Under the pieces are notes generated by a model that ran no database searches, had not been told where the DNA came from, and saw nothing but the letters and a program-made list of their open reading frames with translations. From Arenicella xantha (GTDB taxonomy: Bacteria; Pseudomonadota; Gammaproteobacteria; Arenicellales; Arenicellaceae): 64,000 bases of DNA. The stretch is taken from the NCBI RefSeq assembly GCF_003315245.1, contig NZ_QNRT01000001.1:626963-690962 (forward strand), given 5' to 3'. The translations under genes and the position numbers were made by a program. Shown here piece after piece: positions 39,795 to 48,436 of this stretch (within the stretch, counting starts at the first letter, position 1; each line of letters starts with the position of its first letter).

Positions 39795-41192
39795 CTAAAA
39801 TAAAGCAGAGCCTGGTGAACGAGGGAATGGAATAACATCACGAATGTTTTCCATGCCTGTCACGTAATTGATCAAGCGTTCAAACCCAAGACCGAACCCA
39901 GCATGCGGCACGGTGCCGTAACGTCGTAGGTCGCGATACCACCAAAGGTGATCAGCCGTTTCTTGATCCGGGAATCTTGCGTCGAGCCGATCTAAACGCT
40001 CCTCACGTTGACTGCCGCCAATAATTTCACCAATACCGGGAACCAATACGTCCATCGCAGCCACGGTTTTTTCATCATCATTCATACGCATGTAAAATGC
40101 TTTGATGTCTTTGGGGTAGTTCTTTAATACCACTGGGCCTTTGACGTGTTGCTCAGACAAGAACCGTTCGTGCTCAGACGCCAAATCCATACCCCACTCA
40201 ACTGGGAACTCGAAGGTTTGGCCACTTTTCTGCAAAATATCAATCGCATCAGTGTAATCCATATGCACAAAAGCGGAATCCACCACATTGGTCAGGCGGT
40301 TGATTACCTCTTTGTCGACACGCTGCTGGAAAAACGCCATATCATCGGCGCGTTCTTCTAATACGGTGCGAATACAATGTTTTAAGAAGTCTTCCGCAAG
40401 GGCCGCGTCATCTTCCAAATTAGCAAAGGCGATCTCCGGCTCAACCATCCAAAACTCAGCCAAATGCCGACTGGTATTAGAATTTTCAGCACGAAACGTC
40501 GGGCCAAAGGTATACACCTTAGACATTGCCAAACAGTAGGCTTCGACATTTAATTGACCAGATACCGTTAAAAAGCTTTCGCCTCCGAAAAAGTCCTTAG
40601 CGTAATCCACCTTACCTTGATCATTACGTGGCAAATTGGCCATATCCAGAGTCGACACACGAAAAAGCTCACCGGCGCCTTCGGCGTCGCTACTGGTAAT
40701 AATCGGTGTATTTACCCAGTGGTAGCCATTTTTATAAAAGTAGTTGTGAATCGTATTAGCCAGCGTGTTACGCACGCGAGTGACTGCGCCAATCGCATTG
40801 GTGCGCGGCCGCAAATGCGCCTGAGTTCGTAAAAACTCGAAAGTGTGTCGTTTTTTAGCAATAGGGTAAGTCTCAGGTTCATCGACCATGCCAACAACTT
40901 CAAGTGCGGTGGCTTGGACCTCGACTGATTGCCCCTGCCCCTCTGATGCAACCAACGTTCCGGTCGCAATAATTGAGCAACCCGCCCCCAAATGCATCAC
41001 TTCTGATTCATAGTTTTCAAGGGCTTCCGGGACCACTATTTGAATCGGATCAAAACATGAGCCGTCATGCAAAGCCACAAACGAAATACCTGCTTTAGAC
41101 GTTCGCCGAGTTCTTACCCAACCTTTGATGACAACTTCTTCGCCAAGTGCCACAGCACCTTTGACTATTTCAGCGATTGAAAATTTATTCAT
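39795..41192 (-). CDS. asnS: Asparagine--tRNA ligase (AsnRS)
   Basis: Class II aminoacyl-tRNA synthetase that charges tRNA-Asn. The N-terminal OB-fold anticodon-binding domain ([20 protein letters not shown]) is followed by the catalytic core: motif 2 in [20 protein letters not shown] and motif 3 in [20 protein letters not shown]. The end [14 protein letters not shown] is the usual AsnRS ending (normally RTPxxAEF; here SPGSALF). I start it at the ATG at 41192 ([10 protein letters not shown]); the longer open frame begins with a TTG. Presence of AsnRS suggests direct tRNA-Asn charging. The product of 465 residues is full length. Confidence 0.97.
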   Translation of the reverse strand: MNKFSIAEIVKGAVALGEEVVIKGWVRTRRTSKAGISFVALHDGSCFDPIQIVVPEALENYESEVMHLGAGCSIIATGTLVASEGQGQSVEVQATALEVVGMVDEPETYPIAKKRHTFEFLRTQAHLRPRTNAIGAVTRVRNTLANTIHNYFYKNGYHWVNTPIITSSDAEGAGELFRVSTLDMANLPRNDQGKVDYAKDFFGGESFLTVSGQLNVEAYCLAMSKVYTFGPTFRAENSNTSRHLAEFWMVEPEIAFANLEDDAALAEDFLKHCIRTVLEERADDMAFFQQRVDKEVINRLTNVVDSAFVHMDYTDAIDILQKSGQTFEFPVEWGMDLASEHERFLSEQHVKGPVVLKNYPKDIKAFYMRMNDDEKTVAAMDVLVPGIGEIIGGSQREERLDRLDARFPDQETADHLWWYRDLRRYGTVPHAGFGLGFERLINYVTGMENIRDVIPFPRSPGSALF

Positions 41193-41379
41193 TCTAAAAT
41201 CTCTTTTGGTTTTTTGGAGCAAATTCGAGTCGCGCTCCCATCAAATTACGGGAATAACGCGAAATTAGACGGAATTATAACGATTTAAACAAGTTTGACT
41301 GATATTTCTGATTTCATTTTTGTGTAAAACTGCTAGCCTCTCGTTCTCGCAACATTACACTCCAGCGGGAGTAGATAGC

Positions 41380-41724
41380 ATGGCAACTGGCAAAAAATAC
41401 GACATTCAAATCAAGCAATCAAATGATACTTGGATCGCTCAGATAACCCGTCAAGTCACGTCCAGAAAGACCACGGTAAGCAAGCAGCAAGATGGTTTCG
41501 ACAGCGAGCAAGCTGCACGCACATGGGCCGAGCAAGCACTGACTGATTTCGTTGCGACCTTAAAAACTCGCAATAAGCGCCACGGCGTACAACGCAAAGA
41601 AGATGACGAAATCAAACGTCAACGAGCTAACCGAAGAGCGGACAAAACTGCTGCAGCGAAAAACCAGGCCAAAGAGTTGGCTGAAAACCGAAAGCTGAAT
41701 GCGAAGCTCGGCGACGACGATTAA
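41380..41724 (+). CDS. DUF3622 family small protein
   Basis: A 114-residue soluble protein of the DUF3622 family, function unknown. The N-terminal half (ATGKKYDIQIKQSNDTWIAQ through WAEQALTDFVATL) is a small alpha/beta domain in which WAEQAL is typical. The C-terminal half is highly charged and Lys/Arg-rich (KRQRANRRADKTAAAKNQAK), suggesting nucleic-acid contact. The ATG at 41380 has GGGAG 8 nt upstream; the open frame starts 20 codons earlier without support. It is divergent from asnS and is followed 26 nt later by a second small basic gene. Confidence 0.75.
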   Translation: MATGKKYDIQIKQSNDTWIAQITRQVTSRKTTVSKQQDGFDSEQAARTWAEQALTDFVATLKTRNKRHGVQRKEDDEIKRQRANRRADKTAAAKNQAKELAENRKLNAKLGDDD

Positions 41725-41750
41725 TACGTCGAATCACATCGACTACTCGC

Positions 41751-41960
41751 ATGACTAAGACTCACGCTCGAACAAAATCTCAAAGCACAACAAAAGCACC
41801 GCGCAACCCAGTTGCGCGCGCGCCGATCATGCGTAAAGGCGGCGCACATCAGAACGCCAAATCACCAGCTCGAGCCAGCGAAGAACGGATTACGCGAACA
41901 GCCTCAAGTAATTGGCGCGATGATGTCTCGTTTGAAAAGACACTTAAAGATCGTGACTAA
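41751..41960 (+). CDS. Small basic conserved-looking protein of unknown function (69 aa)
   Basis: I do not recognise a named family. The product is 69 residues, strongly basic, with a Ser/Thr/Lys-rich front, a central block NPVARAPIMRKGGAHQNAKS, and a short acidic-basic end (WRDDVSFEKTLKDRD). The central block resembles small basic proteins seen in many gammaproteobacteria, but I cannot name one. It follows the DUF3622 gene by 26 nt in the same direction and shares that gene's basic character, so the two may be co-expressed. There is no good ribosome-binding site before the ATG, which lowers confidence. A ribosome- or RNA-associated role is only a guess. Confidence 0.5.
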   Translation: MTKTHARTKSQSTTKAPRNPVARAPIMRKGGAHQNAKSPARASEERITRTASSNWRDDVSFEKTLKDRD

Positions 41961-42182
41961 AAAAAAGCTTTAGCTAGCAAAAAGCGATCCACAAGCGGTC
42001 GGCCCGACCGTAACCCAAACAACGGATTTCTACGCTAGCAACGCCAATAACACACCCGTCGATCACGTTCTGACGCCAGTCCAGTGAAAACACCAAGCAC
42101 GCGCGGTTCCTTGATAATCCAAGATTTGACTCTATATTATTATCACTATGGACATGTTTTGTCGGATTAGCTAGGAGAAACG

Positions 42183-42530
42183 ATGAGTACAATTATTGAT
42201 CATGATGCAGCTTACGATAGCGAACCTAAGACTCACGCACTAATCGCTTACATACTCATGACGATTGGCCTGTTTACCGCTGTACCAATGATTTTCGGTG
42301 CAATTTGGGCGATGGTAAAACGCGGAGATTCGGCTGGTACGATGTATCACAGTCATTACACGAATACGATCCGGACCTTTTGGTGGTCTCTGCTGTGGAC
42401 CATAATCGGCGGTATACTTACGTTTATCTTTATCGGCTTTGCGATTCTGGGAATCGTTTGGTTATGGGCGCTGTATCGCATGGTCAACGGCTTGATAAAA
42501 ATCATGGCTGATAAGCCCTATCCTATTTAA
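42183..42530 (+). CDS. DUF4870-like small inner-membrane protein
   Basis: Membrane protein of 115 residues with a short soluble front and three to four membrane segments: HALIAYILMTIGLFTAVPMI (about 18-37), a loop with DSAGTMYHSHYTN, then SLLWTIIGGILTFIFIGFAI (about 69-88) and ILGIVWLWALYRMVNGL (about 88-105). The pattern (H-rich front of segment 1, then a HxxxxxR-type loop and a YRMVNGL end) matches DUF4870-like proteins of unknown function. GGAG lies 7 nt before the ATG. The 222-bp gap before it (41961-42182) shows nothing I can name. Confidence 0.75.
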   Translation: MSTIIDHDAAYDSEPKTHALIAYILMTIGLFTAVPMIFGAIWAMVKRGDSAGTMYHSHYTNTIRTFWWSLLWTIIGGILTFIFIGFAILGIVWLWALYRMVNGLIKIMADKPYPI

Positions 42531-42661
42531 GTCTGCTCGCGCTCTGCACACTACTGACAGCATGGTGCCAATATTAAGTTCTCGATTTGGCCTTTCTCAC
42601 TCCTTGAACACGCACTCTGATTAAATGTCAGTATTAGAATGCAGACCAAGCGCTGAAGCCC

Positions 42662-43324
42662 ATGCAAACACTACATCCATACATTCCTACTTTCGAGCAC
42701 TTACCCAAGTCGTTACCCATATTCCCTTTAGCCGGTGCGGTATTCCTGCCACAGAGTAATCTGCCATTGAATATCTTCGAACCGCGATACCTTAAGATGG
42801 TGCAAGACTCGATGCGAGGAAACCAACTGATCGGCATGATTCAACCGGCAGATCAAACGGATCATCCCAACTTGTATGAGGTCGGATGTGCTGGCCGTAT
42901 AACTCAATACATCGAGAATCCTAACGGGCAAATTCAAATTGGCTTAACCGGTGTGTGCCGCTTTACGATACGTCAGGAGTTAAGTTCATTGCGCGGCTAT
43001 CGAATCGTTGCACCGGACTGGTCGAGTTTCGAACAGGACTATGACGTTGTTGACGTAGAACCGGCCAATCATCAAGACGACACTCCGAGCGCATCGTTTA
43101 GAGCAGCACTCCATCACTACTTTGCAGAAAACAGTATCGAGGCTGATTGGGACGTACTCAGCAGCTTGAGCACACACAGTCTGTTAAGCAATATGTTTAG
43201 CCACTTGCCGCTATCAATTGAGGATAAACAGCTACTGCTCGAAACATCCACCGCGACCGAACGCTTAATCGCTTTCACCGCCATTCTAAGCGATGAGTCG
43301 CAACCCAAAGGCAACCCCCAGTAA
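42662..43324 (+). CDS. LON N-terminal (LAN) domain protein without the protease
   Basis: A 220-residue stand-alone LON-substrate-binding domain protein. The domain opens LPIFPLAGAVFLPQSNLPLN and continues with IFEPRYLKMVQDSM, both matching the N-terminal domain of Lon protease. There is no AAA ATPase or Ser-Lys protease part. Such free LON-N proteins are widespread in proteobacteria; their role is not established, though binding of unfolded protein or regulation has been suggested from the domain. The start is the first ATG of the frame and lacks a strong ribosome-binding site. It is followed 72 nt later by the DUF885 gene on the same strand. Confidence 0.85.
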   Translation: MQTLHPYIPTFEHLPKSLPIFPLAGAVFLPQSNLPLNIFEPRYLKMVQDSMRGNQLIGMIQPADQTDHPNLYEVGCAGRITQYIENPNGQIQIGLTGVCRFTIRQELSSLRGYRIVAPDWSSFEQDYDVVDVEPANHQDDTPSASFRAALHHYFAENSIEADWDVLSSLSTHSLLSNMFSHLPLSIEDKQLLLETSTATERLIAFTAILSDESQPKGNPQ

Positions 43325-43396
43325 GCACAATCCGCTGGTCAATTAATATCCAGTGCTCTAGGATGTCGTCATCCAATCCACACAGAAGGGCATACC

Positions 43397-45172
43397 ATGC
43401 AAAAAACCAGAAGAACTATATGGGTCGCAGTCTCAATGTTGGCCGCTTTTATCAGCCTCACGGCCAACGCTGAAAAAAGTGCGAACTCGCAATTTGAAGC
43501 GCTACTCGACGCACACTGGAACGAACAGTTAGCGCAAAACCCAACCTTTGCCACCAGTCTTGGGGTACGCGATTATGACCAGCAACTGTCCGATCCATCA
43601 CTAGACAGTTACCAACAAGGCATTGCCAGCGCGCAACAGTTTTATCAACAGCTCAAAGCAATCGACCCTGCGCAACTGAGTGAGGCTCATCAGGTTAATC
43701 ACGCCCTGTTAAAACTCGACCTCGAAGACACAATTGCTGGTGCCGAACACGGCGGCAAATACATGTTGATTACCAATCGTGGCGGCCCGCACATGAACTT
43801 AACGCAGTTGCCAAGTCGCCTGCCATTTTTCAAGCAAGCGGACTACGAGAGCTATTTGGCAAGACTAAATGCCGTTCCAGAATACATGGATAAAGCCACC
43901 GCTCGCATCCGTACCGGATTACAAGCTGGCTGGGTTCAACCTTGCATCACGATGCAGGGGTATGAAGACTCGATCAGCGCTCACCTGCCAGAGTCGGTCA
44001 ATGACAGCGTATTCTTAGCACCGTTCAAGCAAAAACCAAACGTAATTGACCAAGCCACTTTCGATGCATTTAAAGCGACTGCTCAAGCCACAGTCAGCAG
44101 CAAGGTGCTTCCAGCATTTCGTAAGTTTGAATCATTCTATCTAAAAGAATACGCGCCTAAATGTCGTTCACAAGTGGGTACTGACAGCATGCCTGGCGGC
44201 AAAGCTTATTACGATTACCGAGTGAAACGTTACACCACTACCGAACAAACTGCCAACGACATTCATAAGATTGGTTTGTCTGAAGTTACACGAATCAAAG
44301 CGGAAATGATGGACGTGATCAAACAAGCGGAGTTTGATGGTAGCTTTGAAGAATGGCTCGTGTACTTGCGTGACAACCCTGATTTTTACCCAAAAACGGC
44401 TGAGGAACGAATGCAAGTGGCCGCGACTATTTCTAAGCGCATGGATGGCCTGCTGCCTAAGCTATTTGGCAAATTGCCACGCATGCCATACGGACTCAAA
44501 GAGATCCCCTTAGACATCGCTGAAAAAACCACCACGGCGTACTACAACCGACCCGCTGGCGATGGCACTCGAGCCGGCTTTTACTTCGTAAACACCACGC
44601 TACTCAACACTCGCCCATTGTACCAACTCGAAGCACTGTCACTGCACGAAGCGGTGCCAGGCCATCACCTACAAATAGCCCTAGCGCAAGAACTTGATTT
44701 ACCTAACTTTCGTCGCTATGGCGGGCAAACGGTATTTGTCGAAGGATGGGGCCTATATGCCGAGCGTTTAGGACTTGAAGTTGGTTTTTACCAAACGCCG
44801 TACACCAATTTTGGACGTCTGTCATATGAGATGTGGCGCGCTTGTCGTCTAGTCGTTGACACGGGTATTCACAGCAAAGGCTGGAGTCGCCAACAGGCGA
44901 TTGACTATATGGCGGAGAATTCAGGCCTGTCGATGAATAATATTACGTCTGAAGTAGATCGCTATATTTCATGGCCCGGTCAGGCCTTAGCTTACAAAAC
45001 CGGCGAGCTAAAAATACGCGAACTCCGCGCTCGAGCGGAGTCCGCTTTGGGTAACCAGTTCGATATTCGTGCCTTTCACGATAAAGTTCTCGAAAATGGC
45101 GCGATCCCGCTTTCCTTACTAGAGCGCATTATCGACGCTTGGATCAAGGAGCAAGTGAGCCGTCTTAGCTAA
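43397..45172 (+). CDS. DUF885 family metallopeptidase-like exported protein
   Basis: Exported protein of the DUF885 family, gluzincin-like predicted zinc peptidases. The 591-residue product has a signal peptide (MQKTRRTIWVAVSMLAAFIS, cleavage near NA-EK). The zinc motif HEAVPGHH lies at 417-424 with a third ligand in EGWGLYAE (Glu449), as in HExxH metallopeptidases; here the motif is HEAVPGHH. The C-terminal helix bundle contains DRYISWPGQALAYKTGELKI, which is typical of the family. AAGGG lies 7 nt before the ATG. Probably a periplasmic carboxypeptidase or oligopeptidase, but substrates of the family are poorly defined. It is convergent with the serine hydrolase gene at 26 nt. Confidence 0.85.
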   Translation: MQKTRRTIWVAVSMLAAFISLTANAEKSANSQFEALLDAHWNEQLAQNPTFATSLGVRDYDQQLSDPSLDSYQQGIASAQQFYQQLKAIDPAQLSEAHQVNHALLKLDLEDTIAGAEHGGKYMLITNRGGPHMNLTQLPSRLPFFKQADYESYLARLNAVPEYMDKATARIRTGLQAGWVQPCITMQGYEDSISAHLPESVNDSVFLAPFKQKPNVIDQATFDAFKATAQATVSSKVLPAFRKFESFYLKEYAPKCRSQVGTDSMPGGKAYYDYRVKRYTTTEQTANDIHKIGLSEVTRIKAEMMDVIKQAEFDGSFEEWLVYLRDNPDFYPKTAEERMQVAATISKRMDGLLPKLFGKLPRMPYGLKEIPLDIAEKTTTAYYNRPAGDGTRAGFYFVNTTLLNTRPLYQLEALSLHEAVPGHHLQIALAQELDLPNFRRYGGQTVFVEGWGLYAERLGLEVGFYQTPYTNFGRLSYEMWRACRLVVDTGIHSKGWSRQQAIDYMAENSGLSMNNITSEVDRYISWPGQALAYKTGELKIRELRARAESALGNQFDIRAFHDKVLENGAIPLSLLERIIDAWIKEQVSRLS

Positions 45173-45198
45173 ACACTCTTAGCAAGCACTAACCAGAT

Positions 45199-46416
45199 CT
45201 ACTGGGTGATTTCAGCGTCAATAGCGCGCTGAACCGCCCAGTAGAATTGGTTACGTTGGTTCTTATAATCATCACCAGATGCTACTTTCCAATTACTGTG
45301 GCTCGCGATCACTAAGTCACGCTTAGGATCAATAAAAATGCCTTGGCCAAAAATGCCTTGTGCCGCATAGCTGCCATCATCGTAAGTCCACCACTGATAA
45401 CCATAACCGAATCCTGGCTGGCCAATATCGGCTTGCTTATGACCCGCTTGTTGGAACCAGCCATCAGATACCACAGACTCTCCGTCGACCTTGCCATCGC
45501 CCAAGGCAAACAGTCCAACCCGAGCATAATCGCGCAGCGTAGCTGACAAGCAACATCCGGCGATTTCGCTGCCACCCGCGTTGAGAACCCAATACGCGTC
45601 GCTAGACATACCGTAGGGCTTCCATACTTTCTCACTCAAATAGTCAGACAAGGTTTTACCAGTGGCCTTAGAAACCAACACGCCAATCAGATTAGTTTCC
45701 CCAGTATTGTATTGCCAGCGAGTGCCGGGCTCGGCGTCGCGAACCAATTCCTTCATGTATAGCACAGTCGGATCCACACCATCGACCGACGGCTGGTCGC
45801 CAAACTTCACGACATCAGATTCGGGGTCTGCATAGTTCTCAGTCCACGCCACGCCGGATCGCATGGTCAATAATTGCTCGACACTGACACCATCATAGCC
45901 GCTGCCAATTAGCTCGGGGATATAGCGCGTCACAGGGTCGTCGATACTGGCAATATCCCCGTCTTTAAGCGCAGCACCAACAAGCGACGAAGTCAGCGAT
46001 TTCGCCACCGAAAAAGAGGTCCAACGTTGTTCCGCTGAATGCCCATCACGATACTCTTCAAATCGAATCTTACCGCCTTGTAAAATAATAACGCCAACTG
46101 AATTTTGTTCTTGCATATAGCGGTCGGTATCGAATGCTTGATCACCCACTTTCCACTGCACCGCTAACGGCGTACCTAACGCTAAAGTACTCGGCGTTGG
46201 GCCCGCGCTAATAACACGGGTAGGCGCTATTTTATCCATCATTGCAAATGCCGCTAAGCGTTGATCTTGGCTCCAAAATAATATGCTTTTGTCTGTTGGG
46301 AATGACACTTCCTGACTCGGCTCGGCATTAATCGCATCCGCTTCCGCATGACTAAGCCCCCAGACCCCAACGCTAAGCAAACCAGCCAATAGCGCTTTGC
46401 TTGTTAACATTTTCAT
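45199..46416 (-). CDS. Exported beta-lactamase-fold serine hydrolase (class C-like, S12)
   Basis: Periplasmic serine hydrolase of the penicillin-binding-protein/beta-lactamase fold, resembling EstB/NylB-type esterases. The 405-residue product has a signal peptide (cleavage near SHA-EA, about residue 24). The SxxK motif SVAK has Ser136 and Lys139, the second motif is YNTGETN (about 239-245), and a C-terminal SHSNWK stands near the usual KTG position. A true antibiotic beta-lactamase role is unlikely with that third motif. Two adjacent cysteines (EIAGCCLSATLRDYAR) follow the second motif. AGGAG lies about 8 nt before the ATG, and a (GTTTTT)5 tract is just upstream. It is convergent with the DUF885 gene. 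Confidence 0.87.
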   Translation of the reverse strand: MKMLTSKALLAGLLSVGVWGLSHAEADAINAEPSQEVSFPTDKSILFWSQDQRLAAFAMMDKIAPTRVISAGPTPSTLALGTPLAVQWKVGDQAFDTDRYMQEQNSVGVIILQGGKIRFEEYRDGHSAEQRWTSFSVAKSLTSSLVGAALKDGDIASIDDPVTRYIPELIGSGYDGVSVEQLLTMRSGVAWTENYADPESDVVKFGDQPSVDGVDPTVLYMKELVRDAEPGTRWQYNTGETNLIGVLVSKATGKTLSDYLSEKVWKPYGMSSDAYWVLNAGGSEIAGCCLSATLRDYARVGLFALGDGKVDGESVVSDGWFQQAGHKQADIGQPGFGYGYQWWTYDDGSYAAQGIFGQGIFIDPKRDLVIASHSNWKVASGDDYKNQRNQFYWAVQRAIDAEITQ

Positions 46417-46434
46417 ACTTCCACTCCTATCATT

Positions 46435-46464
46435 GTTTTTGTTTTTGTTTTTGTTTTTGTTTTT
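46435..46464. repeat. Hexanucleotide tandem repeat (GTTTTT)5 upstream of the serine hydrolase gene
   Basis: Five perfect copies of GTTTTT at 46435-46464 (AAAAAC on the gene's strand), followed by another G. They lie 19-48 nt upstream of the serine hydrolase start codon, just before its ribosome-binding site. Slipped-strand changes would move promoter elements relative to the start in 6-bp steps. Confidence 0.95.
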
Positions 46465-46739
46465 GACACTTTACCGCAGCGATTAAACACGCACAAAACA
46501 AATACCCGAAATATCGATTAATGGTAAGGTTTTAGCGTTCGCGCCTTTCTATATTAACAAATGCAAGTTTGGTACAAGCACCGCTTGTGATGTCAATATC
46601 ATCAAACATTAGCGATACTATTGTCGAACACGCCATGTTGGCCAGAAATGCTGCGTCTACGATGCTAATTTCGCGAGTGACTTTTGTTACGTCGGTGGCT
46701 TAATCAACCTAATTATTTTTTAATCGAGAGAAACCAGTA

Positions 46740-47615
46740 ATGAGCGATACAACAACCTATACCCCACCGAAAGTCTGGACATGGGATTCAGAAAGCGGCG
46801 GACGGTTCGCTAACATAAACCGCCCGATAGCCGGTTCGACCCACGACCTCACGTTACCGGTAGGCGAAAACCCACTACAACTCTACTCGCTGGCCACACC
46901 GAACGGCGTCAAAGTAACCGTCATGCTAGAGGAGCTACTGGCGCTAGGTCATGCCGGCGCTGAGTACGATGCGTATCCAGTTCGCATTACTGAAGGGGAT
47001 CAGTTCGGCAGCGACTTCGTTGCAATTAACCCAAACTCGAAAATTCCCGCACTACTTGATCGCAGTGCAGAGCAGGCAATACGTGTTTTTGAATCAGGCT
47101 CTATTCTGATGTATCTCGCCGAGAAATTTGATGCCTTACTCCCTAGCGACACGCAAAAGCGAACCGAAGTACTGTCTTGGTTATTCTGGCAAATGGGTAG
47201 CGCACCGTATCTTGGTGGCGGGTTTGGTCATTTTTACGCCTATGCCCCAGAGAAAATTGAATATTGCATCAATCGATTCTCAATGGAGGTGAAACGGCAA
47301 TTAGATGTGCTAGACCGACACTTGGCGGACAATGAATACATGGGCGGTGATGACTACTCTATCGCCGACATAGCGATCTGGCCTTGGTACGGCGCGCTCG
47401 CCGCTAACAAAGTGTACGAAGCCGCGGAGTTTCTACAGACCCAAAGCTACGAGAACGTAATGCGCTGGACCGAACAAGTTGGCAGTCGCGATGCAGTAAA
47501 ACGCGGACAAATGGTCAATCGAACATGGGGGCCGCTTGAGGGTCAATTGCATGAACGCCATGCCGCCAGCGATTTTGAAAATAGAACTCAAGACAAACTC
47601 GAAGATACCGCTTAA
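46740..47615 (+). CDS. yghU: YghU-type glutathione transferase / disulfide-bond oxidoreductase
   Basis: Glutathione transferase of the Nu class (YghU/YfcG group), with disulfide reductase and organic-peroxide activity. The 291-residue product matches E. coli YghU closely along its length: KVWTWDSESGGRFANINRPI at the front, LPVGENPLQLYSLATPNGVK leading into the thioredoxin fold, then PNSKIPALLD and ESGSILMYLAEKFDALLP. The C-terminal helical domain has YLGGGFGHFYAYAPEKIEYC and DYSIADIAIWPWYG. GAGAG lies about 8 nt before the ATG. It stands alone between the serine hydrolase (divergent) and a convergent small gene. Role in oxidative or electrophile stress is by family. Confidence 0.95.
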   Translation: MSDTTTYTPPKVWTWDSESGGRFANINRPIAGSTHDLTLPVGENPLQLYSLATPNGVKVTVMLEELLALGHAGAEYDAYPVRITEGDQFGSDFVAINPNSKIPALLDRSAEQAIRVFESGSILMYLAEKFDALLPSDTQKRTEVLSWLFWQMGSAPYLGGGFGHFYAYAPEKIEYCINRFSMEVKRQLDVLDRHLADNEYMGGDDYSIADIAIWPWYGALAANKVYEAAEFLQTQSYENVMRWTEQVGSRDAVKRGQMVNRTWGPLEGQLHERHAASDFENRTQDKLEDTA

Positions 47616-47649
47616 TCCAAGCAGGTCTAGTTAGATTAGACCTTGACCA

Positions 47650-47685
47650 ACCGCATGACAGATTACGGAATAATCGTCATGCGGT
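47650..47685. other. Long hairpin over the end of the 131-aa gene at a convergent junction
   Basis: ACCGCATGAC (47650-47659) pairs with GTCATGCGGT (47676-47685). Inside, after a one-base bulge, GATTA (47661-47665) pairs with TAATC (47671-47675) around a 5-nt loop. The minus-strand stop codon (47663-47665) lies in the inner stem, and the GST gene ends 35 nt to the left. No U-tract on either side, so it is more a 3'-end stabiliser than a classical terminator. Confidence 0.65.
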
Positions 47686-48058
47686 GTGCCGTTGCGCCGT
47701 GTGGGAACGTTACTACTGAATCGCCATACTCTGCCGGCGAGTCATTATCTTTGAGCATTGAACTTACTAGCTCGGCATTAAGCCGTTGCGCAAGATTCAT
47801 CAATTTGGCTACCAGCTGATCTGATGGCTGGCAGGCGTGAGCCCTGCCGTCGACCCAAACAATTTCCTCAAGCGCATCAGTTGCCTGAAATAGTGCCGAA
47901 ACAGTATCTCCCTCATCCACGATAAAACTAAATGATTGATCGGACTCAATAACTGCAAGCCAATCGCCAAGTGGGATTCCATGCTCCGTGCCGACCCTTG
48001 GCAAACCTTCGAGGCTCGACTTAGTAGGGCGCCGCGTAATCGACAATTGGTAACTCAT
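47663..48058 (-). CDS. Hypothetical protein (131 aa)
   Basis: I do not recognise a family. The product is 131 residues, soluble, with no signal peptide or membrane segment. It opens MSYQLSITRRPTKSSLEGLP and has a segment GDWLAVIESDQSFSFIVDEG that could be a small alpha/beta fold. A Trp-containing segment EEIVWVDGRAHACQPSDQLV follows. A good ribosome-binding site (AAGGA, about 7 nt before the ATG) and intact frame support it as real. Its last codons form half of a long hairpin. Its upstream gap 48059-48436 holds no visible gene. No neighbour suggests a role. Confidence 0.7.
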   Translation of the reverse strand: MSYQLSITRRPTKSSLEGLPRVGTEHGIPLGDWLAVIESDQSFSFIVDEGDTVSALFQATDALEEIVWVDGRAHACQPSDQLVAKLMNLAQRLNAELVSSMLKDNDSPAEYGDSVVTFPHGATAHRMTIIP

Positions 48059-48436
48059 ATCAGATCCTTGCTCACTTCACTTGCAGGCTTAAAAGACTAC
48101 GTTGACCCCTACCACCTTTTCACTGTAGTGCATTTTTAAAGCGTATAACATTGCCATTTGATACTCGGTCGATTAATCCCGATAAACGGGAAAACTTACC
48201 AAAAGGAGGAAAACCTAGAAAAACATAATTATTTATCGTCAAAGGTGGGAGAACCCGCTCAAGCCATGCACTAAACCGTAGAAGACTAACAAAACAAGCA
48301 ATAAATACACCGACGTGTTGTTTGCATGTTTACTAATTGGCGAAGGCACACCTAACCGCAAGCCAACGCATACGGAGAACGTGCTCAAGGATGAGTGTCT
48401 CTGCGGCACTTAATTCAATGCCCGATACAGACCGAA
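48059..48436. other. Intergenic gap without supported gene
   Basis: About 380 bp. It contains a ribosome-binding-site-like run AAAAGGAGGAAAA (48201-48213) on the plus strand, but no start codon follows at a useful distance in an open frame. The gap should hold the promoter of the 131-aa gene and the 3' end of the beta-helix transcript; I see no clear terminator or promoter pair. Confidence 0.5.

Noticed and set aside
45199-46416. Antibiotic beta-lactamase
   Set aside because: It has SVAK and a YNT motif but SHSNWK in place of a KTG-type motif, closer to esterase/amidase-like members of the fold.
48201-48213. Strong ribosome-binding-site-like run AAAAGGAGGAAAA
   Set aside because: No start codon in an open frame follows within a workable distance.
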